Below, piece after piece: positions 8,753 through 17,233 of a stretch of 34,655 nucleotides of DNA (positions are counted from its first letter, which is position 1; every line of letters starts with the position of its first letter). This DNA comes from Nitriliruptoraceae bacterium (GTDB lineage Bacteria; Actinomycetota; Nitriliruptoria; Nitriliruptorales; Nitriliruptoraceae), in contig SLRZ01000196.1 in NCBI GenBank assembly GCA_007130695.1, positions 1 to 34,655 on the forward strand, in the 5' to 3' direction. A model generated the notes under the pieces. The model was not told the DNA's origin, did no database searches, and was given only the letters and a program-made list of their open reading frames with translations. The position numbers and the translations under genes are program-made.

Positions 8753-8773
8753 CGCGGCGGCCGGAGAGGCCCC

Positions 8774-10030
8774 TCAGGCATCGCCGACCGTGTCGAAGGC
8801 CTCGGCGACGATGTCGGCGGCCCGGTCGATCTCCGATTCGTCGACCACCAGGCCGGGAACGAAGCGGATGACGTTCTTGTAGGGGCCGCACATCAGCAGC
8901 AGCAGGCCCCGCTCCTCCGCCGCGCGGTGCACCGCGCCCGCCACCGACGGCGCGGGGTTGCCGTCCTCGTCGGAGAGTTCCAGGCCCACCATCAGGCCCC
9001 GACCGCGCACGTCGCCGATGCTGGCGTGTTCGCCGGCCAGCGACCGGAGCCGGGCCTGCAGCTGCTCGCCGCGTCGGGCCGCGTTGTCCATCAGCCCCTC
9101 TTCCTCGATGACGTCGAGGGTGGCGAGCGCCGCCGCGCACGCCAGGGCATTGCCGCCGTAGGTGCCGCCCTGTGAGCCGGCCCAGGCCCCGTCCATGACC
9201 TCGAAGGATGCCGCCACCGCCGAGATCGGCACGCCGCTGGCCAGCCCCTTGGCCGTCACGATCATGTCGGGGACCACGTCGTGGTGCTGGTGGCCCCAGA
9301 ACCGCCCCGTGCGCCCCACGCCCGACTGGACCTCGTCCATGATCAGCAGCATCCCGTGGGCGTCGCACCGCTCGCGCAGTCCCTCGAGGAACCCGTCGGT
9401 GGCCGGGACGTAGCCGCCCTCGCCGAGGATCGGCTCCACCAGGATCGCGGCCGTGTCCGCGGGCGAGGACTGGGTCGCCAGCAGGTGATCGAGTTCCTGC
9501 AGGCAGAACTCGGTGGTGGCCTTGGCGTCCCAGCCGTAGCGGTAGGCGTGCGGGAACGGCGCGAAGGCGACGCCGGGCATCAGCGGCTGCAGGCCGGCGT
9601 GGAACGCCGTCCCCGACGTCGTCAGTGCGGCGCTGCCGACCGTGCGGCCGTGGTACCCGCCCTGCATGGCGATGATCCGGGGGCGTTGCGTGTACTGGCG
9701 GGCCATGCGCATCGCCGACTCCACCGCCTCGGTGCCGGCGGTGGAGTAGAAGAGCGTGTCGAGCCCCGCCGGCATCTTGTCGGCCAGGCGTTCCGTGAGC
9801 TCGTGCATGGGCGCGTGCTGCACCACGTTGTAGTGACTGTGCAGGATCCGCCCGGCCTGCTCGCGCACGGCTTCGACGACTTTGGGGTGGGCGTGGCCCG
9901 TGGATGTCACGCCGATACCGGCCGTGAAGTCGAGGTAGCGCCGGCCGTCGGTGGTCTCGAGCCACACGCCCTCTCCCCGGGTGGCGACGGCATCGGAAAC
10001 GGGCGTGATGCGGGGGGAGAGCTTGCCCAT
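8774..10030 (-). CDS. Class III PLP-dependent aminotransferase (GABA/acetylornithine type)
   Basis: 418 residues from the ATG at 10030, with AAGGA six bases upstream. The track's longer frame continues through the divergent spacer and is not needed. Fold-type I features are complete: STAGTEAVESAMRMAR (96-111) binds the cofactor phosphate, GGYHGRT (124-130) stacks on the ring, DEVQSGVGRTG (232-242) supplies the Asp232 that contacts the pyridine nitrogen, and Lys261 in TAKGLASGVPI is the Schiff-base lysine. GGTYGGNALACAAALATL is the usual omega-aminotransferase stretch. It should move an amino group between an omega-amino acid such as 4-aminobutyrate and 2-oxoglutarate or pyruvate. No succinate-semialdehyde dehydrogenase is adjacent, so the physiological substrate is open. 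It is divergent from the kinase-like gene. Confidence 0.9.
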   Translation of the reverse strand: MGKLSPRITPVSDAVATRGEGVWLETTDGRRYLDFTAGIGVTSTGHAHPKVVEAVREQAGRILHSHYNVVQHAPMHELTERLADKMPAGLDTLFYSTAGTEAVESAMRMARQYTQRPRIIAMQGGYHGRTVGSAALTTSGTAFHAGLQPLMPGVAFAPFPHAYRYGWDAKATTEFCLQELDHLLATQSSPADTAAILVEPILGEGGYVPATDGFLEGLRERCDAHGMLLIMDEVQSGVGRTGRFWGHQHHDVVPDMIVTAKGLASGVPISAVAASFEVMDGAWAGSQGGTYGGNALACAAALATLDVIEEEGLMDNAARRGEQLQARLRSLAGEHASIGDVRGRGLMVGLELSDEDGNPAPSVAGAVHRAAEERGLLLLMCGPYKNVIRFVPGLVVDESEIDRAADIVAEAFDTVGDA

Positions 10031-10301
10031 CAGTGATCCTTCGACGTGGTGCGGTGTGGCGGGCGGGGACCGGGTCGACCGGGTGCTCGCTGAACGGTCG
10101 GCGTGCGTCCCCGCCAAGGTAGACGATTCCGCGTTGCCCCTGCCGGCGCGCCACCGGAACCGGGCCGGGACACGCGGGGCAGTTCCGGTGCGGCGCAACA
10201 CCGGTCGACGGGCCGGAGGTGCGGTAACCTCGCGCGACACTGCCCGGTCCCTGCAGTGCCTGCGATGCCCGTGCGTGCGTCCGATCACCAGGGGACCCCT
10301 C

Positions 10302-11213
10302 TTGACCATCAGTGAGGACCGGCACCGATCGGTCGAGCTCGAGCAGTCCGTCACACTGGACGGGCGGTTCCGCCTCGGCCGACGACTCGGTGACGACGGA
10401 ATTGCCGAGGTCTGGCGTGGTGAGGACCAGCAACTCGATCGCGTCGTGGTCATCCGTGTGCTGCACCCGCGGGTGCGTCAGGACCCCCAGGTCCTCGAAC
10501 GCTTCCGGCTCGAGGCACTCGCGGCGGCCCGGCTGAGCCACGGGCACGTGGCGAACCTCTTCGACGTCGCCGTGCACGACGATCTCGCCTACACCGTGGG
10601 GGAGTACGTCGACGGGCCCAGTCTCGCCAGGCTCATGGAGGACGGCCCGCTGGAGCCCGTCGCCGTGGCCACCGTCGGCCACCAGGCCGCCGCGGGGCTC
10701 GCCGTCGCTCACGCCGAGGGCATCATCCACCGCGACGTGCGGCCCGGGAACCTCCTCGTCGGTCGGGACGGACGGGTCCGGATCGTGGACTTCGGCTCCG
10801 CCCGCATCCCCGACCCGGAACGGCCCCCTCTCGCCGACCACGACTACGGGGCCGAGAGCTACCTCGCCCCCGAGCTCGAGACCGGTGCGCTGACCACCGA
10901 CCGGTCCGACGTGTACGCGCTGGGCCGCACGCTGCTGAAGGCCCTCGACGGCGCGCACGATGCGGCGACGGGCGAGGACGGTCTCCTGGACCGGGTGCTC
11001 GGCTCGATCCCGGGCCTGCCGCTGGGGACCAGTGCGAGCGACTGTCTCCGCGAGGAGCTCGCCGCGGCCACCGACCCGGACCCGGCGCGCCGGCCCAGTG
11101 CGGAGGCCTTCAGCGCCATCCTGAGAGGCCTGTACGGCCACCGTGGGGACGAGGTCCTGCGTTCAATGGTCGATCCGTTGGACGAGGCCGACTACGGCCG
11201 CCGGCCCAACTGA
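10302..11213 (+). CDS. Hanks-type Ser/Thr protein kinase homologue, probable pseudokinase
   Basis: 303 residues from a TTG at 10302, six bases after AGGGGA; the ATG-like frame of the track starting at 9951 runs through the divergent spacer. The kinase fold is readable: degenerate G-loop RRLGDDGIAEVW (G30-D-D-G33), alpha-C Glu71, hinge GEYVDGPSL, catalytic loop HRDVRPGN (143-150), DFG at 163-165 and APE at 189-191. The VAIK lysine is replaced by Arg52 (VVVIRVL), and the catalytic-loop lysine after HRD is also Arg147. Loss of the VAIK lysine normally abolishes or strongly lowers phosphotransfer. There is no membrane helix or PASTA domain, so the protein is a cytoplasmic single-domain form. TAACCT at 10225-10230 fits an actinobacterial -10 pattern, but the -35 is unclear. 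Role: probably a regulatory or scaffold protein; residual activity cannot be excluded. Confidence 0.8.
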   Translation: MTISEDRHRSVELEQSVTLDGRFRLGRRLGDDGIAEVWRGEDQQLDRVVVIRVLHPRVRQDPQVLERFRLEALAAARLSHGHVANLFDVAVHDDLAYTVGEYVDGPSLARLMEDGPLEPVAVATVGHQAAAGLAVAHAEGIIHRDVRPGNLLVGRDGRVRIVDFGSARIPDPERPPLADHDYGAESYLAPELETGALTTDRSDVYALGRTLLKALDGAHDAATGEDGLLDRVLGSIPGLPLGTSASDCLREELAAATDPDPARRPSAEAFSAILRGLYGHRGDEVLRSMVDPLDEADYGRRPN

Positions 11214-11238
11214 ACCCGCGGCCGGTCGTGGACCACGC

Positions 11239-11940
11239 TCACAGCTGGAGCCGGTGCTCCACGACCTCGCGAGCCACCTCGTGCAGTCGGCGGCCGTTGC
11301 TTCGGGCATAGGAGCGCAACAGCTGGAACGCGTCCGCCACGGAGCTGTCGTGCTGGACCGCCAGGACCCCCTTGGCCTGTTCCACGATCACCCGGCTGTC
11401 GAGTGCCTCCTGGAGCTGTTCGGCGAGCCGTTGGGAGGCCTGGAGCGTGCGGTGGTTGGAGATGTAGCCGCTGGCCATGTCCCCGAGCAGCTGGGCGACC
11501 TCGAGCTCCTCCTCGGACCACTCGTGGGGCTGCTGGCGGTAGAGGTTCATCGCCCCGATCCGGACGTCGCCGACGAGCATGGGCACGCCCGCCACCGCAC
11601 GGAAACCCGCGTCGAGCGCCGTGCTGCGGTAGCGCTCCCAGCGCTGCTCCTGTTCGAGATCGCCGGTCACCACCACCTGGCCGCTCTCGTAGGCCTCGAA
11701 GCACGGGCCCTCCTGCGCGACGGCCTGTTCCTCCTCGATGCGCACGACGCTCTGTTCCGTCGCGGTGATGAACCGCAGTCGGCCCTCGGGGTCGGCCACG
11801 GAGACGCCGGCACCGTCGCAGCCGAGGATCTGCAGGCTGTGGTCGGTGACGCTGTAGAGGGCGTGACCGAGGTCGTAGGTGTCCGCGATCCGGCGTGCGT
11901 AGTCCCGGGTCGCATTGCGCAACGCGGCGTCGTCGACCAC
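11239..11940 (-). CDS. GAF-ANTAR RNA-binding antitermination regulator
   Basis: 233 residues from a GTG at 11940 with GGAGGT close upstream (spacing about 3-4 bases). A GAF domain covers about 20-160 (SLQILGCDGAGVSVAD, EGPCFEAYESG, RAVAGVPMLVGDVRIGAMNLY), and an ANTAR domain covers about 165-230 (LQEALDSRVIVEQAKGVLAVQ, then DAFQLLRSYARSNGRRLHEVAREVV). ANTAR domains bind paired hairpins in nascent RNA to prevent termination. In actinobacteria the GAF-ANTAR pairing is very common, and the GAF part is expected to sense a small ligand or redox cue. The ANTAR signature residues (A-K-G-L and the final helix with R-L-H-x-V-A) are intact, so it should be functional. The gene is convergent with the kinase-like gene and divergent from the ABC importer. 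Confidence 0.9.
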   Translation of the reverse strand: MVDDAALRNATRDYARRIADTYDLGHALYSVTDHSLQILGCDGAGVSVADPEGRLRFITATEQSVVRIEEEQAVAQEGPCFEAYESGQVVVTGDLEQEQRWERYRSTALDAGFRAVAGVPMLVGDVRIGAMNLYRQQPHEWSEEELEVAQLLGDMASGYISNHRTLQASQRLAEQLQEALDSRVIVEQAKGVLAVQHDSSVADAFQLLRSYARSNGRRLHEVAREVVEHRLQL

Positions 11941-12060
11941 GAAACCTCCGATCGGTTCTCGTCGCTCGGGGTGGCGGGGCGTCGCCCCCGTCGCCGGACG
12001 TCGGCGACCCCGTCGGTGGGTCGCCGAAGCTCGCGCCCGTTAGTCTAGATGCCCGACGTG

Positions 12061-12076
12061 GCGGGTAGTATCCCGC
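12061..12076 (+). promoter_or_regulatory. Putative -10 element inside an inverted repeat upstream of ABC importer
   Basis: GCGGG-TAGTAT-CCCGC: the hexamer TAGTAT (12066-12071) matches TATAAT at four of six bases and lies 61 bp before the binding-protein start. It is flanked by a perfect 5-bp inverted repeat, the geometry of an operator overlapping the -10. No good -35 is visible at 17-18 bp. On the opposite strand TAGACT (12051-12056, part of TCTAGACT) may serve the divergent GAF-ANTAR gene. Confidence 0.4.
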
Positions 12077-12131
12077 GCCGGCTCCGCGACCTCCTGCGGA
12101 CATCCCGAGACCACCACCAGGACGCTCACCC

Positions 12132-12965
12132 ATGCGCTCACGACCGACCCCGGCCACCCGTGCCACCGCCACGTTCGCCGCCCTTGCCCTGGCCCTGGCC
12201 GCCTGCAACGGCGCCGACGACGACGGCGACAACGGTGGCAACGGCGACGACGAGGTCGCCGCGGGCGAACTCGACCTGGTCTCGGAGGGTCAGCTGACGG
12301 TCTGCTCCGACGTGCCCTACCCGCCGTTCGAGTTCGAGGACGACGAGGCGCCCAGTGGCTACAGCGGCTTCGACATCGATCTCGTGCAGGAGATCGCCGA
12401 CCGGCTCGACCTCGAACTGGTCGTGACCGAGGCCGGCTTCGACGGCCTGGCCTCCGGCGCCACGCTCACGGCCGGGCAGTGCGACCTCGCGGCCTCGGCG
12501 ATGACGATCAACGAGGAGCGGGCCCAGAACCTCAACTTCTCCGACCCCTACTACGAGGCGGAGCAGAGCCTGATCGTCCTCGAGGACTCCGACATCTCTG
12601 CCCTCGAGGACCTCGCGGGCGAGTCGCTCGGCGTGCAGGGCCAGACCACCGGGGCCGCCTTCGCCGAGGAGAACGCGCCCGACGACACCGAGGTCGTCGA
12701 GCTCGACCAGGGGCCCGACATCTACACCGCGATGCTCGCGGGTCAGGTCGCCGCGGGCCTGCAGGATCTGCCGGTCAACCTCGACCAGGCCGAGGAGGAC
12801 GACCGGTTCGAGGTGGTCGAGACCTTCGAGACCGACGAGCAGTACGGTTTCGCCGCGGCCGTCGACAACGACGCCCTGATCGAGGCGGTCAACGAGCAGC
12901 TCGAAGAGATGCGTGACGACGGCACCTACGACGAGATCTACGACGAGTACTTCGCGATCGACTGA
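12132..12965 (+). CDS. Polar amino acid ABC transporter, substrate-binding lipoprotein
   Basis: 277 residues, starting at an ATG eight bases after AGGA. A lipoprotein signal ends in LALAAC with Cys25 as the lipidation site, followed by an Asp/Gly/Asn-rich tether. The rest is a type II periplasmic-binding fold (SBP_bac_3): LTVCSDVPYPPFEF, SGFDIDLVQEIADRL, then SAMTINEERAQNLNFSDPYYEAEQSL, the classical ligand-pocket region for polar amino acids, and DEIYDEYFAID at the end. It captures an amino acid outside the membrane and delivers it to the permease encoded downstream. The protein is extremely acidic, which suggests adaptation to high salt or ionic strength, but this is inference. Which amino acid is bound cannot be read from the sequence. 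Confidence 0.93.
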   Translation: MRSRPTPATRATATFAALALALAACNGADDDGDNGGNGDDEVAAGELDLVSEGQLTVCSDVPYPPFEFEDDEAPSGYSGFDIDLVQEIADRLDLELVVTEAGFDGLASGATLTAGQCDLAASAMTINEERAQNLNFSDPYYEAEQSLIVLEDSDISALEDLAGESLGVQGQTTGAAFAEENAPDDTEVVELDQGPDIYTAMLAGQVAAGLQDLPVNLDQAEEDDRFEVVETFETDEQYGFAAAVDNDALIEAVNEQLEEMRDDGTYDEIYDEYFAID

Positions 12966-12985
12966 CGCGACATGCCGTTGCGACC

Positions 12986-13015
12986 GACGGGGGGCCACGT
13001 TGCGGGCCCCCCGTC
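12986..13015 (+). terminator. Strong 11-bp hairpin between binding-protein and permease genes
   Basis: GACGGGGGGCC-N8-GGCCCCCCGTC is a perfect 11-bp stem with loop ACGTTGCG, 20 nt after the stop of the binding-protein gene and 40 nt before the permease start. No U-run follows. Such an intercistronic hairpin commonly makes the binding-protein message more abundant than the permease/ATPase message, by partial termination or by blocking 3' exonucleases. Confidence 0.65.
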
Positions 13016-13055
13016 CGTCATGGTGGCGGCCCGGGGGTGACGTGGAGGAGGCAGC

Positions 13056-13841
13056 GTGAAGCGCCGACACCGCCAGCAGCTCGTGCGCGGCGTCCTCTAC
13101 GTCGTCTTCGTCCTGGCCGTCGGCGGCCTGGTGGCGCTCGCCGACTGGGAGACGGTCCGCAGTTCGTTCTTCGACCTCGACACGGCCCGGGGCATGTTCC
13201 CCGAGGTCGTGACCCTGGCGGCCCGCAACACCATCGTCTACACGTTCCTCGCCTTCGTCTTCGGGTTGTTCTTCGGGCTCGTGCTGGCGTTGATGAAGCT
13301 CTCCCCGGTGGGCCCCTACCGGTGGGTGGCGACCATCTACATCGAGATCTTCCGTGGCCTGCCCGCGCTGCTGACGATCTTCCTGTTCGCCTTCGGCGTG
13401 CCCATCGCCTTCCAGTGGCAGCCGCCCGGTGGGATCGCCGGCGCGGGCGTGCTGGGGCTGATCGTCGTCGCCGCGGCCTACATCGCCGAGACGATCCGCG
13501 CGGGCATCGAGGCGGTGCCCAAGGGGCAGGTCGAGGCGGCCCGGTCGCTGGGCATGTCCGCGACCTGGGCGATGATCTCCGTCGTGCTGCCCCAGGCGTT
13601 CCGGATCGTGATCCCGCCGCTGACCAACGAACTGGTCCTGCTGATCAAGGACACCTCGCTGCTCGCGCTGGTCGGGGTGACCGCCGGGACCCGTGAGCTG
13701 ACGAACTTCGCCCGTGTGGAACTGTTCGCGACGAACAACTCGACGCCGCTGGTCGTGGCCGGCCTGCTCTACGTCGCGATCACGATCCCCCTGACGCAGC
13801 TGATCGCCGTCCTCGAGCGGCGCAACGCCCGGGCACGCTGA
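13056..13841 (+). CDS. Polar amino acid ABC transporter, permease
   Basis: 261 residues from a GTG five bases after GGAGGAG. It has an N-terminal membrane helix (about 12-28), then the HisMQ/GlnP-type core with [42 protein letters not shown] and [16 protein letters not shown]. The EAA loop [20 protein letters not shown] couples to the ATPase. RGLPALL and the conserved ETIRAGI segment are typical for polar amino acid permeases. Only one permease gene is present, so the channel is presumably a homodimer. It sits between the binding protein and the ATPase, 26 bp before the latter. Confidence 0.93.
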   Translation: MKRRHRQQLVRGVLYVVFVLAVGGLVALADWETVRSSFFDLDTARGMFPEVVTLAARNTIVYTFLAFVFGLFFGLVLALMKLSPVGPYRWVATIYIEIFRGLPALLTIFLFAFGVPIAFQWQPPGGIAGAGVLGLIVVAAAYIAETIRAGIEAVPKGQVEAARSLGMSATWAMISVVLPQAFRIVIPPLTNELVLLIKDTSLLALVGVTAGTRELTNFARVELFATNNSTPLVVAGLLYVAITIPLTQLIAVLERRNARAR

Positions 13842-13867
13842 CCGCGACCATCCGCAAGGAGCCACCG

Positions 13868-14617
13868 GTGACGACGTCCGCGACGGACCCTCACGCGATC
13901 GAGATCCACGATCTGCACAAGGCCTTCGGTGAGCTCGAGGTGCTCAAGGGCATCGACTTCCGTGTCGCCGCGGGCGAGGTGGTGTGCGTGGTCGGACCGT
14001 CGGGGTCGGGCAAATCCACCCTGCTGCGCTGCGTCAACCGACTCGAGGAACCGACCTCGGGTCGGGTGCTGATCGAGGGAGACGACATCACCGATCGCGA
14101 CGCGGACGTGGACATGCTCCGCAGCCGGATCGGGATGGTGTTCCAGTCCTTCAACCTCTTCCCCCACCTGACGGCCCTGGACAACCTCACCCTCGCCCAG
14201 CGGCGGGTGCGCCGCCGGCGCCGCGGCGAGGCCGAGCGCATCGCCCGGGCGAACCTCGAGCGGGTGGGGTTGTCCGACAAGGTCGACGCCTACCCCGCGC
14301 ATCTCTCGGGTGGGCAGCAGCAGCGGGTCGCCATCGCCCGGGCCCTGTCGATGGAACCCGACATGATGCTGTTCGACGAACCGACCTCGGCGCTGGACCC
14401 GGAGCTGGTGGGGGAGGTCCTGGAGGTGATGCGCCGCCTCGCGGACGAGGGCATGACGATGATGGTGGTCACCCACGAGATGGGGTTCGCCCAGGAGGTC
14501 GCCGACCGCGTCGTGTTCATGGACGAGGGCGTCGTCGTGGAGGAGGGCCCCCCGGGGCGGGTGCTGGTCGAACCGACTCACGAGCGCACCCGCCGGTTCC
14601 TCAAACTGGTGCGCTGA
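13868..14617 (+). CDS. Polar amino acid ABC transporter, ATP-binding protein
   Basis: 249 residues from a GTG six bases after AAGGAG. Walker A GPSGSGKS (43-50), Q-loop Gln93 ([12 protein letters not shown]), signature LSGGQ (146-150), Walker B MLFDE (167-171), D-loop SALDPE and the switch His in VVTHEMGFA are all intact. The FQSFNLFPH stretch and overall length place it with the GlnQ/HisP/ArtP class that drives amino acid import. An odd run of arginines ([14 protein letters not shown], 112-125) replaces the usual VKK segment after the Q-loop. It closes the three-gene importer unit. No substrate can be assigned. Confidence 0.94.
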   Translation: MTTSATDPHAIEIHDLHKAFGELEVLKGIDFRVAAGEVVCVVGPSGSGKSTLLRCVNRLEEPTSGRVLIEGDDITDRDADVDMLRSRIGMVFQSFNLFPHLTALDNLTLAQRRVRRRRRGEAERIARANLERVGLSDKVDAYPAHLSGGQQQRVAIARALSMEPDMMLFDEPTSALDPELVGEVLEVMRRLADEGMTMMVVTHEMGFAQEVADRVVFMDEGVVVEEGPPGRVLVEPTHERTRRFLKLVR

Positions 14618-14738
14618 GGGGCGATTTCGCATACCGGTTGGTCCCCGAAATTGCCCGCGGGCCACGCCCGTTGCCTACGGTGTCGAGCATCCGGGTGGCT
14701 GGACGTGCGCGTGGCCGCATCCGGTGAGGGAGAGCGGT

Positions 14739-16259
14739 ATGGCACAGAGGCAGGTCGGGGAGACGGCGCAGGAGTCCAGGATCCCCGTGGTGGTCGCCGC
14801 CGGGCAGTGCGTCGAGCGTGGGGGCGGGGTCGACGTCGTCGACCTCGCGGCCCGGGCCGCCGGCGAGGCCCTCGACCTCGCGCCGAAGCTGGCCGACGAC
14901 CTCGACCGGCTGTCGTTCGTCGACGCGCTCTCACCCACGGGCAAGGCGCCCGCCGCGACCCTCGCGCGGCGTCTCGGGCTGCGGCCCACGGTGGTGGAGA
15001 AGAGCACGATCGGCGGGAACACCCCCCAGTGGCTGGTGGCCCGCGCCGCGGCCGACATCGCCGCCGGCGGGCTGGCCACGACCCTCGTGGTGGGCGCGGA
15101 GGCCATCGCCTCGCGGCGGGCCCGGACGGCACCGTCGACCGCACCGGCCGCGGACCTCGAGCCCGACCCCGTGGTGGGCGACGGCCGTGACGGGGTCAGC
15201 CCCCAGGAGGCCGCGGTCGGCCTCGGGCTGCCCATACACGTCTACCCGATGCTGGAGTCCGCCCTCGCGCACCGCCACGGTCGGAGCCACGAGCAGCAGC
15301 GTGCCGAACTCGGCCGACTGCTCGCCCCCTTCACCGAGGTCGCCGCGCAGCATCCCCAGGCGTGGTTCCCCGCGGCCCGTACCGCCGACGAGATCGCCCG
15401 GCCGGCGTCCGACAACCGGCTCACCGCCGAGCCCTACACCCTGCGGATGAACGCCGTGCTCGCCGTGGACCAGGGCGCCGCGCTGCTGGTGACCTCCCTG
15501 GCGGCCGCACGCCGGGCCGGGGTCGCGGACCGGGCCGTGTTCGTGTGGTCCGGAGCCCAGGCCAACGACGCCTGGTTCGTCCCCACGCGCCCCGAGCTGG
15601 ACCGCTCCCCGGGCATCGCCGCGGCGGGTGGGGCTGCGCTGGAGGCCGCCGGGATCGAGGTGGACGGCCTCGACCGCTTCGACCTGTACTCCTGCTTCCC
15701 CGTCGCGGTCGAGTTCGCCACCGAGGCACTCGGCGTGGCGGTCGACGACCCCCGCGGCCTGACCGTCACCGGCGGGCTGCCCTACTTCGGCGGGCCGGGC
15801 AACAACTACACCACCCACGGGATCGCCACCCTGACCGACGTCCTGCGCGAGGAGGGCGGCACCGGTCTGGCCACGGGGCTCGGATGGTTCGCCACCAAGC
15901 ACGCGGTCGGGATCTACGGCGCCACCCCGCCGCCGCGGGGGTTCGTGGCCGGCGACACGGACGGGGCGCAGGCCGCCATCGACGCGAACGCCCTCGAGTT
16001 GGCCGACACCCACGAGGGCAACGCGGTGGTCGACGCGGCCACCGTGGCCTACGACCGCGAGGGTGCCGTCACCGCGGCGCCGGCCTACCTGCGCCTGCCC
16101 GACGGGCGCCGGCTGGTGGCCGCCGCCAACCCCGACGAGCTCGCCGGGCTGGCGGGCGCCCAGCTCGTGGGCGCGACGGTCCACGTCTCCGGCGAGGTTC
16201 CCACCTACCGCGTCAGCTCCGCCCCACCGACCGACACCCGACACGAGGAACCGACATGA
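14739..16259 (+). CDS. Thiolase-superfamily protein lacking the canonical nucleophilic Cys
   Basis: 506 residues from the ATG at 14739, six bases after GAGGGAG; a GTG at 14724 would add five residues. The first half has the thiolase layout up to ALAXX-type repeats: STIGGNTPQWLVARAAADIAAG (89-110) sits where active thiolases have the C-x-S-G nucleophile, but here the position reads IGGN. The second half contains DLYSCFPVAVEFATEALGV (315-333), like the NEAFA/HDCFT segment of SCP2-type thiolases, and GGLPYFGGPGNNYTTHGIATL (345-365) in place of GGxxxxGHPxGATG. A C-terminal small beta domain (about 420-506) is added. This matches the long 'acetyl-CoA acetyltransferase' proteins of actinobacteria, whose reaction is unproven. 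Its stop overlaps the next start (ATGA), so translation is coupled to the flavoprotein. Confidence 0.75.
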   Translation: MAQRQVGETAQESRIPVVVAAGQCVERGGGVDVVDLAARAAGEALDLAPKLADDLDRLSFVDALSPTGKAPAATLARRLGLRPTVVEKSTIGGNTPQWLVARAAADIAAGGLATTLVVGAEAIASRRARTAPSTAPAADLEPDPVVGDGRDGVSPQEAAVGLGLPIHVYPMLESALAHRHGRSHEQQRAELGRLLAPFTEVAAQHPQAWFPAARTADEIARPASDNRLTAEPYTLRMNAVLAVDQGAALLVTSLAAARRAGVADRAVFVWSGAQANDAWFVPTRPELDRSPGIAAAGGAALEAAGIEVDGLDRFDLYSCFPVAVEFATEALGVAVDDPRGLTVTGGLPYFGGPGNNYTTHGIATLTDVLREEGGTGLATGLGWFATKHAVGIYGATPPPRGFVAGDTDGAQAAIDANALELADTHEGNAVVDAATVAYDREGAVTAAPAYLRLPDGRRLVAAANPDELAGLAGAQLVGATVHVSGEVPTYRVSSAPPTDTRHEEPT

Positions 16260-17233
16260 TCCGCACGCGCCTGACCGAACTGCTCGGCGTCGACCATCCG
16301 GTCATGCTCGCCGGGATGTCGGGGGTCTCCTACCACGCGCTGACCGCCGCGGTCTCCGAGGCCGGCGGGTACGGCTGCCTCGGGGCGACCACGATCCCCG
16401 CCGAGGAGATGATCGTCGAGATGCGCGCGACGCGGGAGGCGACCGACCGGCCCTTCGGGGTCGACCTGCTCGCCCCCATGACCGGCGACTTCGTCGACCG
16501 GGTGCAGTCGGTCATCGACGAGGGCGCCAAGCTGTTCGTCGCCGGGCTGGGGATCCCCGCCGAGGTCGTGGAGCGCTGTCACCGCAACGGGGTGCTCGTC
16601 GGCAGCATGTGCGGCAAGGTGGACCACGCCCGACGGGCGGTGGACGCCGGCTGCGACCTCGTCATCGCCCAGGGCACCGAGGCCGGTGGCCACACCGGCA
16701 AGGTGGCCACCCTGCCGCTGGTCCCCCAGGTCGTCGACGCGGTCGGCGCCCACGTGCCGGTCGTCGCGGCCGGCGGCATCTTCGACGGACGCGGCCTGGC
16801 CGCCGCCCTGGCGCTCGGCGCCGACGGGGTCTGGGTCGGCACCCGGTTCGTGGCCACCCACGAGGCCCGGGTCCAGGCCGGGTTCAAGGAACGGCTGCTC
16901 GAGGCCGGCGAGTCCGAGACGGTGGTGACCACGGCCTACACCGGCAAGACCTGCCGGGTCATCGCCAACGAGTACACGAGCTACTTCGAACAGCACCCCG
17001 AGGAGCTGCAGGCGTTCCCCCAGCAGGCGATCCGTGCGATCGAGGACGGGGCGAACCACCTCGGTTCCCCCGAGGCGACGCAGATCGACCCGGCACGAGA
17101 GTTCTACCCGGCCGGGCAGGCCGCGGGGGCGATCGACGGGCTCGAGCGGGCGGGTGACGTGGTCACCGGCATGGTCGAGGAGGCCGAGCGGGTCATCGCC
17201 GGGCTGCGTCCCGTCGTGCTGGAGGGCCGATGA
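16256..17233 (+). CDS. Nitronate monooxygenase/2-nitropropane dioxygenase-like FMN protein
   Basis: 325 residues; the ATG overlaps the stop of the thiolase-like gene by 4 bp and has GAGGAA five bases upstream. It is an FMN-binding TIM barrel: PVMLAGMSGVS at the N-terminus, GTEAGGHTGKVATLPLVPQ (141-159) with His147 at the position of the catalytic base of nitronate monooxygenases, and the FMN phosphate loop VPVVAAGGIFDGRGLAAALALGADGVWVGTRF. The family oxidises alkyl nitronates or propionate-3-nitronate, but related members act as enoyl reductase-like or unknown oxidoreductases. Coupling to a thiolase-like gene and a Baeyer-Villiger monooxygenase suggests a role in lipid or ketone breakdown rather than nitro detoxification. 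That is inference from context only. Confidence 0.85.
   Translation: MIRTRLTELLGVDHPVMLAGMSGVSYHALTAAVSEAGGYGCLGATTIPAEEMIVEMRATREATDRPFGVDLLAPMTGDFVDRVQSVIDEGAKLFVAGLGIPAEVVERCHRNGVLVGSMCGKVDHARRAVDAGCDLVIAQGTEAGGHTGKVATLPLVPQVVDAVGAHVPVVAAGGIFDGRGLAAALALGADGVWVGTRFVATHEARVQAGFKERLLEAGESETVVTTAYTGKTCRVIANEYTSYFEQHPEELQAFPQQAIRAIEDGANHLGSPEATQIDPAREFYPAGQAAGAIDGLERAGDVVTGMVEEAERVIAGLRPVVLEGR

Noticed and set aside
8727-11141. 804-residue - strand ORF
   Set aside because: It crosses the aminotransferase gene in a wrong frame and the kinase gene antisense; Arg/Gly-rich shadow.
12138-13865. 575-residue - strand ORF
   Set aside because: It is antisense to the binding-protein and permease genes of the ABC importer, is low-complexity and has no recognisable domain.
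15362-16255. N-terminal extension of the nitronate monooxygenase frame
   Set aside because: It is a shadow within the thiolase-like gene; the true start is the ATG overlapping that gene's stop.
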